Assembly: GCF_020883495.1 (NCBI RefSeq)
Contig: NZ_CP086610.1
Location: 3,659,501 to 3,723,500, forward strand
Source of the DNA: Shinella zoogloeoides
Lineage (GTDB): Bacteria; Pseudomonadota; Alphaproteobacteria; Rhizobiales; Rhizobiaceae
DNA length: 64,000 bases
Direction of reading: 5' to 3'
The notes under the pieces are model-generated. The model saw only the letters and a program-made list of their open reading frames with translations. It had not been told where the DNA came from and did no database searches. Positions 1 to 8,262 of the stretch are shown piece after piece (the stretch's first letter is position 1; every line of letters begins with the position of its first letter). Both the position numbers and the translations under genes were made by a program.

Positions 1-195
1 GAATTGTGTTCTTGGGATAGTCGACGGTTGCTATGGCGATGTGTCGGTGCTGGCCGGTATCCGGCTGGGGTAGAGGTATATTTGCGCCTTTATTATGGTC
101 CTTCAGTCTAAAGTTGTGACACTTCAAAGCCGACAGTCTGCTCAATTTGCAAGTGCGCGCCGTCCGGCAGAGCGGGCAGCATTTCTCCATCTGCA

Positions 196-882
196 TTACC
201 GGAGATATCTGATGCTTAGCAGGAGTAGAGGCATCGCCAAAGCGCAGAAGGATAATCCCCCGAGGTGCTGGTATCCAAGAACGCCAAATACGCCACCGAG
301 TGCGAAGAAGACAATCGTGACGAGGTGGAGTTTCAAGCGCAGCACGATGGCCAGCCTGTCGGAGCTGGAATTGTTTCCCAGAAGCATGGCGATGCCCACC
401 CCGATATCGGTTGCTACACCCGAAACGTGGGTCGTTCTTACGCGACTGCCGGAAATCCGCGTCGATGCCGCATTCTGCAATCCCATGGTCAGGCTCAACA
501 GGCCCACCACCAGCACACCATTCGGGGAGCGTGCGCTCAGGGTGATGAAAAGCCCGACAAGCATCAGAAGCGCGGCTTCGACGATCAATGTGAGGGCGTA
601 GATGTTACGACGTAGCTGCCGCTTGCCGACTTCGATGAGACACGAGGCGATGAAGGCACCAAGGATGAACATCACGACGATCGTCAGGAATCCCAGTGCC
701 AGGTCGGACCGGGAGACTGCGAGGAAATCGGAGGCCATCGAGACATTGCCGGTCATGTTGGCTGAGAAATAGCGGTAGCCAAGGTAGCCGGCACTGTTCA
801 CGCCGCCTGCGACGAACGCCAGAATTGAAGCCAGCATCAGGTCTGTTGCCGGAGTCCTCTTGTCGCCTTCTTGGATGAGCAT
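196..882 (-). CDS. DUF1275 (YoaK-like) membrane protein
   Basis: A 228-residue, strongly hydrophobic protein with about six membrane segments. Features of the DUF1275/YoaK family are visible: an N-terminal stretch with FVAGGVNSAGYL, the SANMTGN motif near residue 41, and a central GLQNAAS motif followed by THVSG near residue 152. Members are inner-membrane proteins of unknown function, sometimes proposed as transporters. The ATG at 882 is the first good start. The gene stands alone, convergent with nothing obvious on its left and about 120 bp downstream of the kinase gene on the same strand. The family call is firm; the function is unknown. Confidence 0.85.
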   Translation of the reverse strand: MLIQEGDKRTPATDLMLASILAFVAGGVNSAGYLGYRYFSANMTGNVSMASDFLAVSRSDLALGFLTIVVMFILGAFIASCLIEVGKRQLRRNIYALTLIVEAALLMLVGLFITLSARSPNGVLVVGLLSLTMGLQNAASTRISGSRVRTTHVSGVATDIGVGIAMLLGNNSSSDRLAIVLRLKLHLVTIVFFALGGVFGVLGYQHLGGLSFCALAMPLLLLSIRYLR

Positions 883-1002
883 TTCGATTTTACATTGCTA
901 TGGATGCGGTGGGGAACGAACCGCGTGTCGTTTCTGTAGGGCAGGATGCAACGCCGAAGCGCGAGAGTCGATGGGGGGCGTCCATCTGCGTGACGGTTTG
1001 CA

Positions 1003-2367
1003 TCATGTATGAGCGAACAGAAGCTCGGCTTCCAGCCCGCTATCGGCCTTTCTGTTCCGCAGCATAAAACCGATGCGATAGACATCGACGATTTCACGAA
1101 CGATGGAGAGACCGAGGCCAGAGCCGGGGGATGCCATGTCAAGACGCCAGCCGCGGCGGGTGAGATTGCCGAGTTCTTGCTCCGGCACGCCCGGACCGTC
1201 GTCCGAGATCGTCAGACGCAGGCCGTCTTCGTTGCGCTTCCAGCGCACGCGAATTTCGGCCGTCGCCCATTTGACGGCATTTTCGAGCAGGTTGCCGATG
1301 AGTTCGCGAAAGTCGGCTGGGTCCATGGGCACGGTCTCGGTGTTTGGGCCGTCGATCTCGAACCGCAGCCGCTCGCCGGAAGGGGAGCGCTTGAGGATGC
1401 GCACAAGTTCGCCGACGATCATGGCTACGTCGGCGTCCGAGCGGCGCAGGTCCGCGCTGGCGGCGATGCGGGCAAGCGCCAGTTCCCGTTCCACATGATT
1501 ACGCATGACGGACGCCAGGTGCTCCAGTTCGTCCGCCATGGCCGCCTCACCCTTGTCGCGCAGAGTGAGGACATCGTTCGAGAGCACCGTCAGCGGCGTG
1601 CGCAGGCCGTGGGCGAGGTCGGCCGCGCGCTTCCTCGCCTTGCCCATCATCGCTTCCTGCGTATCCAGAAGCGCATTGACTGCCGCCACGGTGCTCTGGA
1701 ATTCACTGGGATAGGCGCCGGTCAACTGGTTGGCACGCCGCTCGCGGATGCGCACGATCCCTTCGTTCAGCGCCGCCAGCGGCCGCAGCCCGAGGGTGAG
1801 CTGCAGGATCGACGCGACGACGAGGAAGACGCCGAGCCCGGCGACGGCCGGCAGGATGTCGCGGATGAAGGCGGCTCTGGCCTCCTCCAGCGTTTGCGCG
1901 TCGATGGCGACCGCGATGCGCAGCGCGCGTTTCCCCTCCGGTGCAGCGACCTGCACGAGCCGCTCGAGGACGATCAATGAACTTCCGGCCGGGCCGGGCA
2001 GCAGGTAGCGATGAACCGCGCCCTCGGCGTGCCTGTCCATGGGCAGGGCAAGGGCCGTGTCGAACAGCGACAGCGAGCGGACGGTCTGCCCCCGCGCATC
2101 GTCGACGATCTGCCAGTAAAGCCCGCCATAGGGCGTGGCGAAGCGCTGGTCGAGCGGGCTTTCCGGGCGCTGGAGCGTGCCGTCGGCGGCAAAGGACAGC
2201 GCGCCGGCCAGCGTGTTGATATGGCTGGTCAGCTCCGCATCGATGCGGTTGCGGATGTTGCTGGAGAAGAGCGAGACCAGCAAGGTGACGGTCAGTGTCA
2301 GCGCGAGGCTCACGGTCAACGCGGAAATCAGCAGGAGGCGGCTGCGAATGGAGGTTGGCCATCTCAT
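1003..2367 (-). CDS. Sensor histidine kinase (OmpR-partner class)
   Basis: A 454-residue membrane sensor kinase. One membrane segment lies at about residues 11-34, a periplasmic sensor region at about 35-170, and a second membrane segment at about 171-192. HAMP follows, then a HisKA domain with the phospho-accepting His253 in DLAHGLRTPL. The HATPase domain has the N box with Asn363 (LLENAVKW), the G1 box DDGPG near 390 and the G2 box GSGLGLS near 415. The start is the ATG at 2367, which overlaps the regulator stop as ATGA; the open frame extends further upstream but that part is antisense-quality sequence inside the regulator gene. It is co-transcribed with the response regulator and a PepSY protein. 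The signal is unknown; PepSY neighbours suggest an envelope or metal/redox cue, by inference. Confidence 0.93.
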   Translation of the reverse strand: MRWPTSIRSRLLLISALTVSLALTLTVTLLVSLFSSNIRNRIDAELTSHINTLAGALSFAADGTLQRPESPLDQRFATPYGGLYWQIVDDARGQTVRSLSLFDTALALPMDRHAEGAVHRYLLPGPAGSSLIVLERLVQVAAPEGKRALRIAVAIDAQTLEEARAAFIRDILPAVAGLGVFLVVASILQLTLGLRPLAALNEGIVRIRERRANQLTGAYPSEFQSTVAAVNALLDTQEAMMGKARKRAADLAHGLRTPLTVLSNDVLTLRDKGEAAMADELEHLASVMRNHVERELALARIAASADLRRSDADVAMIVGELVRILKRSPSGERLRFEIDGPNTETVPMDPADFRELIGNLLENAVKWATAEIRVRWKRNEDGLRLTISDDGPGVPEQELGNLTRRGWRLDMASPGSGLGLSIVREIVDVYRIGFMLRNRKADSGLEAELLFAHT

Positions 2368-3026
2368 GCGGCGGCGATCCGGTAGCCGTAGCCGCGGCGC
2401 GTCTCGATGAAAGCCTTGCCCAGCTTGCGCCGCAGCCGGCCGATCAGCACCTCCACCGAATTGCTGTCGCGGTCGAAATCCTGGGCGTAGAGCTGCTCGG
2501 TCAGTTCCTGCTGGCTGACATGGCGCTCGCGGTTCTGGAGCAGATGGTGCAGGCAGCGATATTCGAGCGGCGTCAGGTCGACCGGCCGGTCCCCAAGCGT
2601 CACCGATTTGACGCGCGGGTCCAGGTGTAGGCCGCCGGCGCTGAGGACGGGGCTCGGCTCGCCGGCATAGCGGCGCAGGATAGCGCGCAGGCGGGCGAGG
2701 ACTTCCGCGATCTGGAAGGGCTTGGCGAGATAGTCGTCCGCCCCGGCATCGATGCCTTCCACGCGCTCTTCCCAATTGCCGCGCGCCGTCAGGATGAGGA
2801 CGGGGAAGCGGCGCCCGTCCTTGCGCCAGCGTTTCAGGATCGTCATGCCATCCATGGAGGGGAGGCCGAGATCGAGGATGGCGGCGGCGAAATCCTCGCT
2901 GTCGCCGCGATACCAGCCGTCTTCGCCGTCGCGGGCATGGTCCACGACATAGCCCGCCCGCTCCAGATGGGCGATGAGATCGCGGGCGATCAGCCGGTCG
3001 TCTTCAACGAGCAGGATGCGCATCAT
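2364..3026 (-). CDS. OmpR-family response regulator
   Basis: A 220-residue two-domain regulator. The N-terminal receiver has the acidic pair in LLVEDD, the phospho-acceptor Asp52 in ILDLGLP, the threonine in LILTARG and the lysine in LAKPF. The C-terminal winged helix (about 125-218) ends with the usual RRKLGKAFIETRRGYGYR pattern. It overlaps the upstream PepSY gene and the downstream kinase gene by ATGA, so translational coupling in one operon is likely. Two adjacent ATG codons (3026 and 3023) are possible starts. Two 11-bp direct repeats upstream of the PepSY gene (3378-3399) are a plausible binding site for this class of regulator. Confidence 0.95.
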   Translation of the reverse strand: MMRILLVEDDRLIARDLIAHLERAGYVVDHARDGEDGWYRGDSEDFAAAILDLGLPSMDGMTILKRWRKDGRRFPVLILTARGNWEERVEGIDAGADDYLAKPFQIAEVLARLRAILRRYAGEPSPVLSAGGLHLDPRVKSVTLGDRPVDLTPLEYRCLHHLLQNRERHVSQQELTEQLYAQDFDRDSNSVEVLIGRLRRKLGKAFIETRRGYGYRIAAA

Positions 3027-3355
3027 TCGTTCTCGACTTCGAGGATCGTGCCGCTCGCTGCGTCGATCTCTATTTCGACGAGCTGCCCTTCGGGCGACAG
3101 AACCTTGAATTTGTAGAGGAAGATCCCGTGCTTCCGGCGTGGTTCCACGCGGACGATATCGCCCCGGAAACGCCGGCTGACGATGTCGCGCAACTCGGAA
3201 AACGGTTTGATCGCGCCCTTCTCGACCGCCTCCTGAACGGCGTCGAGGGTGCGTCCGTCCGCGTCGTCCCCCTCATCGTCTGCATGAGCGATTGCGCCGG
3301 CCGAAAGGAGCCCGGCAAGGGAAAGGGTGATGACGGACATGAAGAGCACACGCAT
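3023..3355 (-). CDS. Secreted PepSY-domain protein
   Basis: A 110-residue protein with a clear Sec signal peptide (hydrophobic core at residues 4-22, cleavage likely after AIAHA). An acidic linker follows, then a single PepSY-type domain, seen as a VRVEPR...YKFKVL...G.LVEIEIDAASGTILE pattern. PepSY proteins act in the periplasm and are thought to inhibit or modulate proteases or sensors. It is the first gene of the PepSY-regulator-kinase operon and divergent from a second PepSY gene at 3485, which makes it a candidate input or feedback partner of the two-component system. That role is inferred from position. Confidence 0.85.
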   Translation of the reverse strand: MRVLFMSVITLSLAGLLSAGAIAHADDEGDDADGRTLDAVQEAVEKGAIKPFSELRDIVSRRFRGDIVRVEPRRKHGIFLYKFKVLSPEGQLVEIEIDAASGTILEVENE

Positions 3356-3377
3356 GTTCGAAGCCTAGCACGGCGAG

Positions 3378-3399
3378 GCTGAAATTTTGCTGACATTTC
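3378..3399. promoter_or_regulatory. Two 11-bp direct repeats in the divergent PepSY promoter
   Basis: GCTGAAATTTT is followed directly by GCTGACATTTC, a tandem repeat with an 11-bp period (one helical turn). An inverted copy of the TGACNNTTTC/GTCAGCC type lies just after it. OmpR-family regulators usually bind such tandem repeats, and the regulator is encoded in the adjacent operon. The site lies between the divergent starts at 3355 and 3485, so it could control both operons. Binding is inferred. Confidence 0.45.
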
Positions 3400-3484
3400 C
3401 CGTCAGCCATCGCTCAGCCACGGCTGCCTATGGTGCGTCCAGCGTCGGGGCAGGGTGCTCCGGCCGGCCACAAGGAGAAATTCC

Positions 3485-3763
3485 ATGAAGACAATTCTTC
3501 TCGCAACCGCCCTTCTCGGCCTTTTTGCCGCCGGTGCGGCCCGTGCCGAAGATGAGGGCAAGAGCTGCGACGTGCCGAAGGACAAATGGATGACCGAGGA
3601 TGCCATGAAGGACAAGGCCAAGGCGATGGGCCTCGACGTCCGGCGGATAAAGGTCGAGAACGGCTGCTACGAAGTCTATGCGATCGATGCCAAGGGCGCC
3701 AAGGTCGAGACGATCTTCAATCCGCAGACCGGCGAGCCGGTCGGCTCGGAAGGAGCGGAATGA
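3485..3763 (+). CDS. Secreted PepSY-domain protein
   Basis: A 92-residue protein with a signal peptide of about 21 residues ending in AARA, then one PepSY domain (residues about 35-90) with YEVYAIDAKGAKVE and NPQTGEPV signatures. The ATG at 3485 has AAGGAGA six bases upstream and gives the signal peptide at residue 1, so it is preferred to the upstream in-frame start. The stop overlaps the start of the cytochrome b561 gene (ATGA at 3760), so the two are translationally coupled. A pairing of a small periplasmic PepSY protein with a b-type cytochrome is common in proteobacteria; the precise substrate is unknown. Confidence 0.85.
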   Translation: MKTILLATALLGLFAAGAARAEDEGKSCDVPKDKWMTEDAMKDKAKAMGLDVRRIKVENGCYEVYAIDAKGAKVETIFNPQTGEPVGSEGAE

Positions 3764-4314
3764 TGGCGCCACTCTCCCGAACCAGCGGGGCGGGGGAAAG
3801 CGTCAAGGTGTGGGACCCGCTCGTGCGGGTCTTTCACTGGTCGCTGGTCTGCCTCTTCGTTTTCTCCTTCGTCACCGGCGACGAATGGAAGAAGGCCCAT
3901 ATCCTCTCCGGCTATGCCATCGCCGGGCTGATCGCCTTGCGCCTGGTCTGGGGGCTGCTGGGGCCGCATCACGCCCGCTTCGCCAATTTCCTCTATGCCC
4001 CTACGACGATTCTCGCGTTCCTCCGTGACAGCCTCGCCTTCCGCGCCAAGCGGTATCTCGGCCACAATCCGGCGGGGGGCGCCATGGTCGTTCTGTTGCT
4101 CGCGGCGGTGTCCGGCATCGTGACCACCGGCTATATGATGACCACGGATGCCTATTGGGGTGTCGGCTGGGTGGAGGATGTCCATAAGGCCCTTGTCTAT
4201 TCGACCATCGGGCTGGTCGCCCTGCATATCGCCGGCGTTGTTCTAGCCAGCGTCGAGCACCGGGAAAACCTCGTTCGCGCCATGGTGACGGGAAGAAAGC
4301 GCCGCGAAGATTGA
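3760..4314 (+). CDS. Cytochrome b561 family membrane protein
   Basis: A 184-residue four-helix membrane protein of the di-haem b561 / Ni-hydrogenase cytochrome b type. It opens with KVWDPLVRVFHWSLV, whose His is a typical haem ligand. Further histidines follow in KAHILSGYA, LGPHHARF, VHKALVY and ALHIAGV. It would carry electrons across the inner membrane. The chosen ATG overlaps the PepSY stop; a second ATG follows immediately. Its operon partner is secreted, so a role in passing electrons to a periplasmic acceptor is a fair inference. Confidence 0.88.
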   Translation: MMAPLSRTSGAGESVKVWDPLVRVFHWSLVCLFVFSFVTGDEWKKAHILSGYAIAGLIALRLVWGLLGPHHARFANFLYAPTTILAFLRDSLAFRAKRYLGHNPAGGAMVVLLLAAVSGIVTTGYMMTTDAYWGVGWVEDVHKALVYSTIGLVALHIAGVVLASVEHRENLVRAMVTGRKRRED

Positions 4315-4339
4315 TGTGCTGCCGTCTCTATGGCATACA

Positions 4340-4356
4340 TTTAGAATAATTCTAAA
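4340..4356. promoter_or_regulatory. Irr/ICE-type iron control element
   Basis: The sequence reads TTTAGAA-TAA-TTCTAAA, a perfect 7-bp inverted repeat with a 3-bp spacer. This matches the core of the iron control element bound by Irr in Rhizobiales. It lies 54 bp before the ATG of a VIT-family iron transporter remnant, where Irr would repress iron export or storage under low iron. The match is seen directly; the binding protein is inferred. Confidence 0.7.
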
Positions 4357-4409
4357 TCCATTGCCTGAAGTCGTGTAACCACAGCCGATCTGCTGAAATC
4401 GGAGATGCC

Positions 4410-4613
4410 ATGCGCGCCGTCCACAGGGAAAGCCAACTCATCGAACGTATCGGCTGGCTCCGCGCGGCGGTGCTGGGTGCCAATGACGGGCTGATCTCGA
4501 CGTCGAGCCTCATCGTCGGTGTCGCGGCGGCGACCGCTGCATCGCAGGAAATCCTCGTCGCCGGTGTCGCCGGGCTGGTGGCCGGCGCGATGTCGATGGC
4601 GCGGTGCTGTTGA
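4410..4613 (+). pseudogene. VIT1/CCC1-family iron transporter, truncated
   Basis: Only about the first 65 residues of a VIT-family iron/manganese transporter remain: an amphipathic start (ERIGWLRAAVLGANDGLISTSSL), the conserved Asp in GANDGL, and the second segment ending at GAMSMA. In intact members AGEYVSVSSQ and three more membrane helices follow. Here the frame runs into P-type ATPase sequence and stops at 4613. The break has the sequence GATGGCG in common between the two genes, which suggests a deletion at microhomology. The upstream Irr-type box fits an iron transporter. The product cannot be functional. Confidence 0.8.
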
Positions 4614-6290
4614 CGCTGTTAAGCGTGTCGACGACGCTTGAGCACCAGGCGCTCGGCCGTGCGCGCCGCGCCGTCGAGGCGCTGATGGCGCTTCGTCCCG
4701 AAACGGCGTTCCGCTGGCAGGCCGATGGCTCGGTGCTGGAGGTTCCCGCAGCGGAGCTTGTCGTCGGGGATGTCGTGATCCTGCGGCCCGGCGCCCGCGT
4801 GCCGGCCGATGGCGTCATCCTGCAGGGACGCGGCGGTATCGACGAGGCCAATATCACCGGTGAATCCATGCCCGTTTCCAAAGAGCCGGGCCAGCAGGTG
4901 TTCGAGGCCACCGTCAATCTGGACGGCATTCTGGAAGTGGCGGTCGCAAGAACGATCGGCGACAGCACGATCGCCCGCATGATCCGGCTGGTCACGGAAG
5001 CCCAGGAGGCCAAGGCCCCCTCCGAGCGTTTCAGCGCCTGGTTCGGACAGCGCTATATCGTCGCGGTGCTCCTCGGCGCCGCTCTAGCCTTCGCCGTTTT
5101 CTACGGGGTGGAGCGCGATTGGGAGCAGGCGCTCTATCGGGCCGCGACGCTGCTGGTCGCGGCCAGCCCCTGTGCGATCGTCATATCGGTGCCTGCAGCG
5201 ATCCTGTCTGCGCTCTCGGCGGCGCGCTCGAAACACTGGCCGCCGTCGATATCTTCGCCTTCGACAAGACCGGCACCCTCACCAACGGCCGGGCGGCCGT
5301 GACGCGGATCGTCGCGCTGGACGCGGACGAATGCGGCTTCCTGTCGTTGCTCGCCGGGCTCGAAGCCCATTCCGAGCATCATGTCGCGGCGGCCATACGC
5401 CGGGAGGCGGCTGCACGTGGCATCGCGCCGGCGCATGTCGTGGATGTCAGCGCGCGCCCAAGCGCAGGGATCGTCGGGTCGGATGCGCTTGGTGTCCTCT
5501 GGGCCGGCAATCTTCATCTCGTTCGGGACATGGGGGCGTCCGTCGACCACGCCCGGCTTCGGGAACTGACCGACAGCGCCGAGACCGTCGTCTATCTGGG
5601 ACGTGGACCGACCGTTCTCGGCGCCGTCGGCGTGGCGGACGAGGCGAGGGCGAGCTCGGCCCCGGCGCTCGCCGCGCTGCGGGCCGGCGGCGTGTGCCGC
5701 ATCGTCATGATGACCGGAGACCGCCGGCCGGTGGCCTTGCGGATCGGCGCGCTGCTCGGCCTTGCTCCCGACGAGATTCATGCCGAAATGCTGCCGCAAG
5801 ACAAGGTGCGTCATGTGGGGGAACTGGCGGGTGGCGGCACCGTGGCCTTCGTCGGCGACGGTGTCAATGACGCGGCCGCTCTTGCCCGCGCCGATGTCGG
5901 CATCGCCATGGGCGCGGCCGGCTCGGAGGTCGCCCTTCAGGCCGCCGATGTCGCCCTCTTGTCGGAAGACATGAAGAAGCTGGCCGATGCGCAGCATCTG
6001 GCGCGCCGGACCGCCGCGATCATCCGGCAGAACCTCGTCGTCGCGATCTGCGCCATGCTGGTGCTGGTAACGGGCGGGTTGTTCTTCGATCTGCCTCTGC
6101 CTCTGCCTCTGCCGCTGGCGGTGGTCGGACATGAAGGCGGGACCGTGCTCGTGGTCCTCAACGGCTTCCGCTGTTGTCGGATCCGATCCGGCGGCCAGTG
6201 GACAGGGCCGCATCCGTCCGTGCGCCGGAGGATGGGTTGGAGACGTCGCCACCGGTTGCGGCCACGTCGTCGGCCGACACGCCGGTGTAG
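4595..6290 (+). pseudogene. P1B-type heavy-metal ATPase, truncated and twice frameshifted
   Basis: Remains of a heavy-metal P-type ATPase lacking the first membrane helices, which were lost in the fusion with the VIT gene. The first frame (to about 5225) has the TGES actuator loop (NITGESMPVSKEP) and the membrane motif AASPCAIV. SPC rather than CPC is typical of P1B-4-like pumps. The frame then shifts: the usual block between SALSAA and ALETLA is missing, about 25-30 bp. The second frame carries DKTGTLTNG, MMTGDRRP, GDGVNDAAALA and the terminal VVGHEGGT. A second shift near 6174 (one base lost) moves the last 38 codons to a third frame that stops at 6290. Metal specificity is unknown. Confidence 0.85.
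6091..6117 (+). repeat. Hexanucleotide repeat (CTGCCT)3 CTGCCG
   Basis: Four tandem hexamers encode LPLPLPLP in the last membrane segment of the decayed ATPase, where relatives usually have a single LPLP before LAVVGHEG. It looks like slippage expansion in a gene no longer under selection. Confidence 0.75.
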
Positions 6291-6311
6291 GCGCCGGTCG
6301 CGTTCCGCGGA

Positions 6312-7037
6312 TCAACAGGAAAGAAAGCGGGTGCGCGTGTTCTCTTCGAGAAGCAGGCCCGTGATTCCGCCGAACACCCATTCCCGCAGGCGGCTATGAC
6401 CATAGGCGCCGGTGACGACGATATCGGCGTCGCTTTCGTCGACGAATTGCAGAAAGCCGATCGTTTCGTCGGCGCTTTTGATCATCTGCGGCCTGGCCTT
6501 CACATTGTGCCGGGCGAGATAGGAAACGATATCGGAGAGGCTCTGCCTCTCGGCCGGCGCGGGCTCCGGGGAAACGGAGACGACGGCGACGTCATAGGCG
6601 ACCGAGAGCAGGGGAAGCGCATCCGCAATCGCGCGGCGGGCCTCGCGGGTGTCCTTCCAGCCGATGACGATCTTTCGTGTCGCAATCGTGTCGCAGTCGC
6701 TCCCGACCACCAGAAGAGGCCGGCCGGCACGCAGGACGACGGTCGCCGGGTCCGCGCGGTCTCCGGCCGCCATCAGCACCAGATCGGCGACACGGGCGGC
6801 CGCCACGACCGCCTCGGTCGGCGCCATCGTTTCGCCGCGCCATTCCGCCTCGATCCTGTTTGCCGCCAGATGGAGGAACGTGGCGCGAGCCTCCTCCATG
6901 CGCTCTGCGAGCGTTCCGGCGGCGCAAAGCCCTATGAGCCGAGCACCCGAGCGAGACGCCAGATCGACCGCGGCCTCCGTGATCGGCTCGACCGGCCGCT
7001 CGATATCGAGATTGACGAGAATGGATTGATAAAACAC
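6312..7037 (-). CDS. Universal stress protein (UspA family)
   Basis: A 241-residue protein with two Usp-like halves. The C-terminal half carries the ATP-binding type signature of the family, near DADIVVTGAYGHSRLREWVFGG (written here with the core GAYGHSR at about residue 215). The N-terminal half starts with the usual hydrophobic strand ILVNLDIE. Such proteins bind nucleotides and help cells survive stress or oxygen limitation. A FixK/FNR-like box lies 63 bp upstream of the start, which suggests induction at low oxygen. It is convergent with the ATPase remnant and downstream of ackA on the same strand, with a gap of 109 bp holding the box. Confidence 0.9.
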   Translation of the reverse strand: MFYQSILVNLDIERPVEPITEAAVDLASRSGARLIGLCAAGTLAERMEEARATFLHLAANRIEAEWRGETMAPTEAVVAAARVADLVLMAAGDRADPATVVLRAGRPLLVVGSDCDTIATRKIVIGWKDTREARRAIADALPLLSVAYDVAVVSVSPEPAPAERQSLSDIVSYLARHNVKARPQMIKSADETIGFLQFVDESDADIVVTGAYGHSRLREWVFGGITGLLLEENTRTRFLSC

Positions 7038-7099
7038 GCGTACATTCCTTCCGTTCCAGGCAAGCGGTCGGAAGCATAGCGCCGATAACGCGGCATATA

Positions 7100-7113
7100 T
7101 TGATCCTGGTCAA
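7100..7113. promoter_or_regulatory. FixK/FNR-type anaerobox
   Basis: TTGATCCTGGTCAA matches the TTGA-N6-TCAA core bound by FNR/FixK proteins, and matches the fuller TTGAT-N4-ATCAA form at all but one position. It lies about 63 bp upstream of the usp start codon, which fits activation from about -41. Seen directly; the regulator is inferred. Confidence 0.6.
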
Positions 7114-7146
7114 GTGTTGCGCGGGGCCTCGCCATCGAGGACCGGA

Positions 7147-8262
7147 TCAGCCGCCCCGTCCTGCCTCCAGCAATGCCTTGCCGTGGATCGCAAGCATGCG
7201 TTCCTCGTTCGCCGGGACGATCAAGGTCCGGAACGGCCGCAGGAATTCCAGCCGGGCGAGGATCGCATCGCGAACCGGTCCCGCATTTTCCCCGACGCCC
7301 CCCGTGAAGACGACGGCGTCGAGTCCACCCATGGACACTGCCATCATGGCCGCGAACTGCGCTACCTTCAGGGCAAAATAGTCGAGGGCGAAGCCGGCGC
7401 GCGGATCCGCGCTTTCGAGCAGGGCCTTCACGTCGTTGCTGAGGCCGGACAGGCCCTTCAGGCCGGAGCGCTCGTAGAGCGCATGTTCCACATCGTCGAT
7501 GCCCATGCCGAGATTGCGCAGCATGTAGGTGACCGCGCCGGGATCGATCGCACCGGTGCGGCTCCCCATCGGCAGACCGTCGAGCGCGGTCATGCCCATG
7601 GTCGTGTCGACGCTTGCGCCGTCCTTCAGGGCACACAGGCTTGCGCCATTGCCGAGATGCCCGACCACGACCCGGCCGCGCGCAAGATCGGGGTGTTCAC
7701 TTGCGAGCACGCGGGCAATCCACTCGTAGGACAGGCCGTGGAATCCGTAGCGGCGGATGCCCCGATCCCGCAGCGTCGCATCGACGGCGAAGACCTGGAA
7801 GAGCGGTGCATGGCCGGCGTGGAAGGCGGTATCGAAACAGGCGATGTCCGGGGCGTCCGACAGGCGGTCCGACGCCGCGATGCCCGCGAGATTGTAGGGC
7901 TGGTGCAATGGCGCGAGGGGCGCCAGCGCCGCAAGCCGATCGAGAATCCCGGGCGTGACGACGACAGGCGCGACGAAATCGGCGCCGCCATGCACGATCC
8001 GGTGTACCGTCGCCACCATGCGCCATGCGTCGTCGTATCGGTCGATGAGGTCGATCACCGCGGCCATGGCGGTCTCGTGGTCGTTCGCTGCAAGCGCCCT
8101 GTCGACATGGACATCGCTTGCCACGACCGTCGCGCTCAGCCTGGCCTCGGTGCCGATGCCGGTGACCTTGCCCTTGGCGAGCTTGTCGAGTGCCTCATAG
8201 CCGAAAACTTCGAATTTCAGGCTCGACGAACCGGTATTGAGAACGAGCAGGACGTCAGTCAT
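7147..8262 (-). CDS. ackA: Acetate kinase
   Basis: A 371-residue acetokinase that converts acetyl phosphate and ADP into acetate and ATP. The family signature LNTGSSSLKF is at the N terminus. The catalytic HRIVHGG region is near residue 105, VGHLGNGAS near 197, GMTALDGLPMGSRTG near 222, and FTGGVGENAG near 315. It is slightly shorter than the roughly 400-residue E. coli enzyme. It overlaps the upstream pta by four bases (ATGA), forming a pta-ackA operon. The next gene downstream is a universal stress protein with a low-oxygen box, which supports a role in energy conservation under oxygen limitation. Confidence 0.95.
   Translation of the reverse strand: MTDVLLVLNTGSSSLKFEVFGYEALDKLAKGKVTGIGTEARLSATVVASDVHVDRALAANDHETAMAAVIDLIDRYDDAWRMVATVHRIVHGGADFVAPVVVTPGILDRLAALAPLAPLHQPYNLAGIAASDRLSDAPDIACFDTAFHAGHAPLFQVFAVDATLRDRGIRRYGFHGLSYEWIARVLASEHPDLARGRVVVGHLGNGASLCALKDGASVDTTMGMTALDGLPMGSRTGAIDPGAVTYMLRNLGMGIDDVEHALYERSGLKGLSGLSNDVKALLESADPRAGFALDYFALKVAQFAAMMAVSMGGLDAVVFTGGVGENAGPVRDAILARLEFLRPFRTLIVPANEERMLAIHGKALLEAGRGG

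Noticed and set aside
1003..2775. Start of the histidine kinase at 2775
   Set aside because: The extra 136 codons overlap the response-regulator gene in another frame and have no similarity; the ATG at 2367 gives a normal kinase with a membrane segment.
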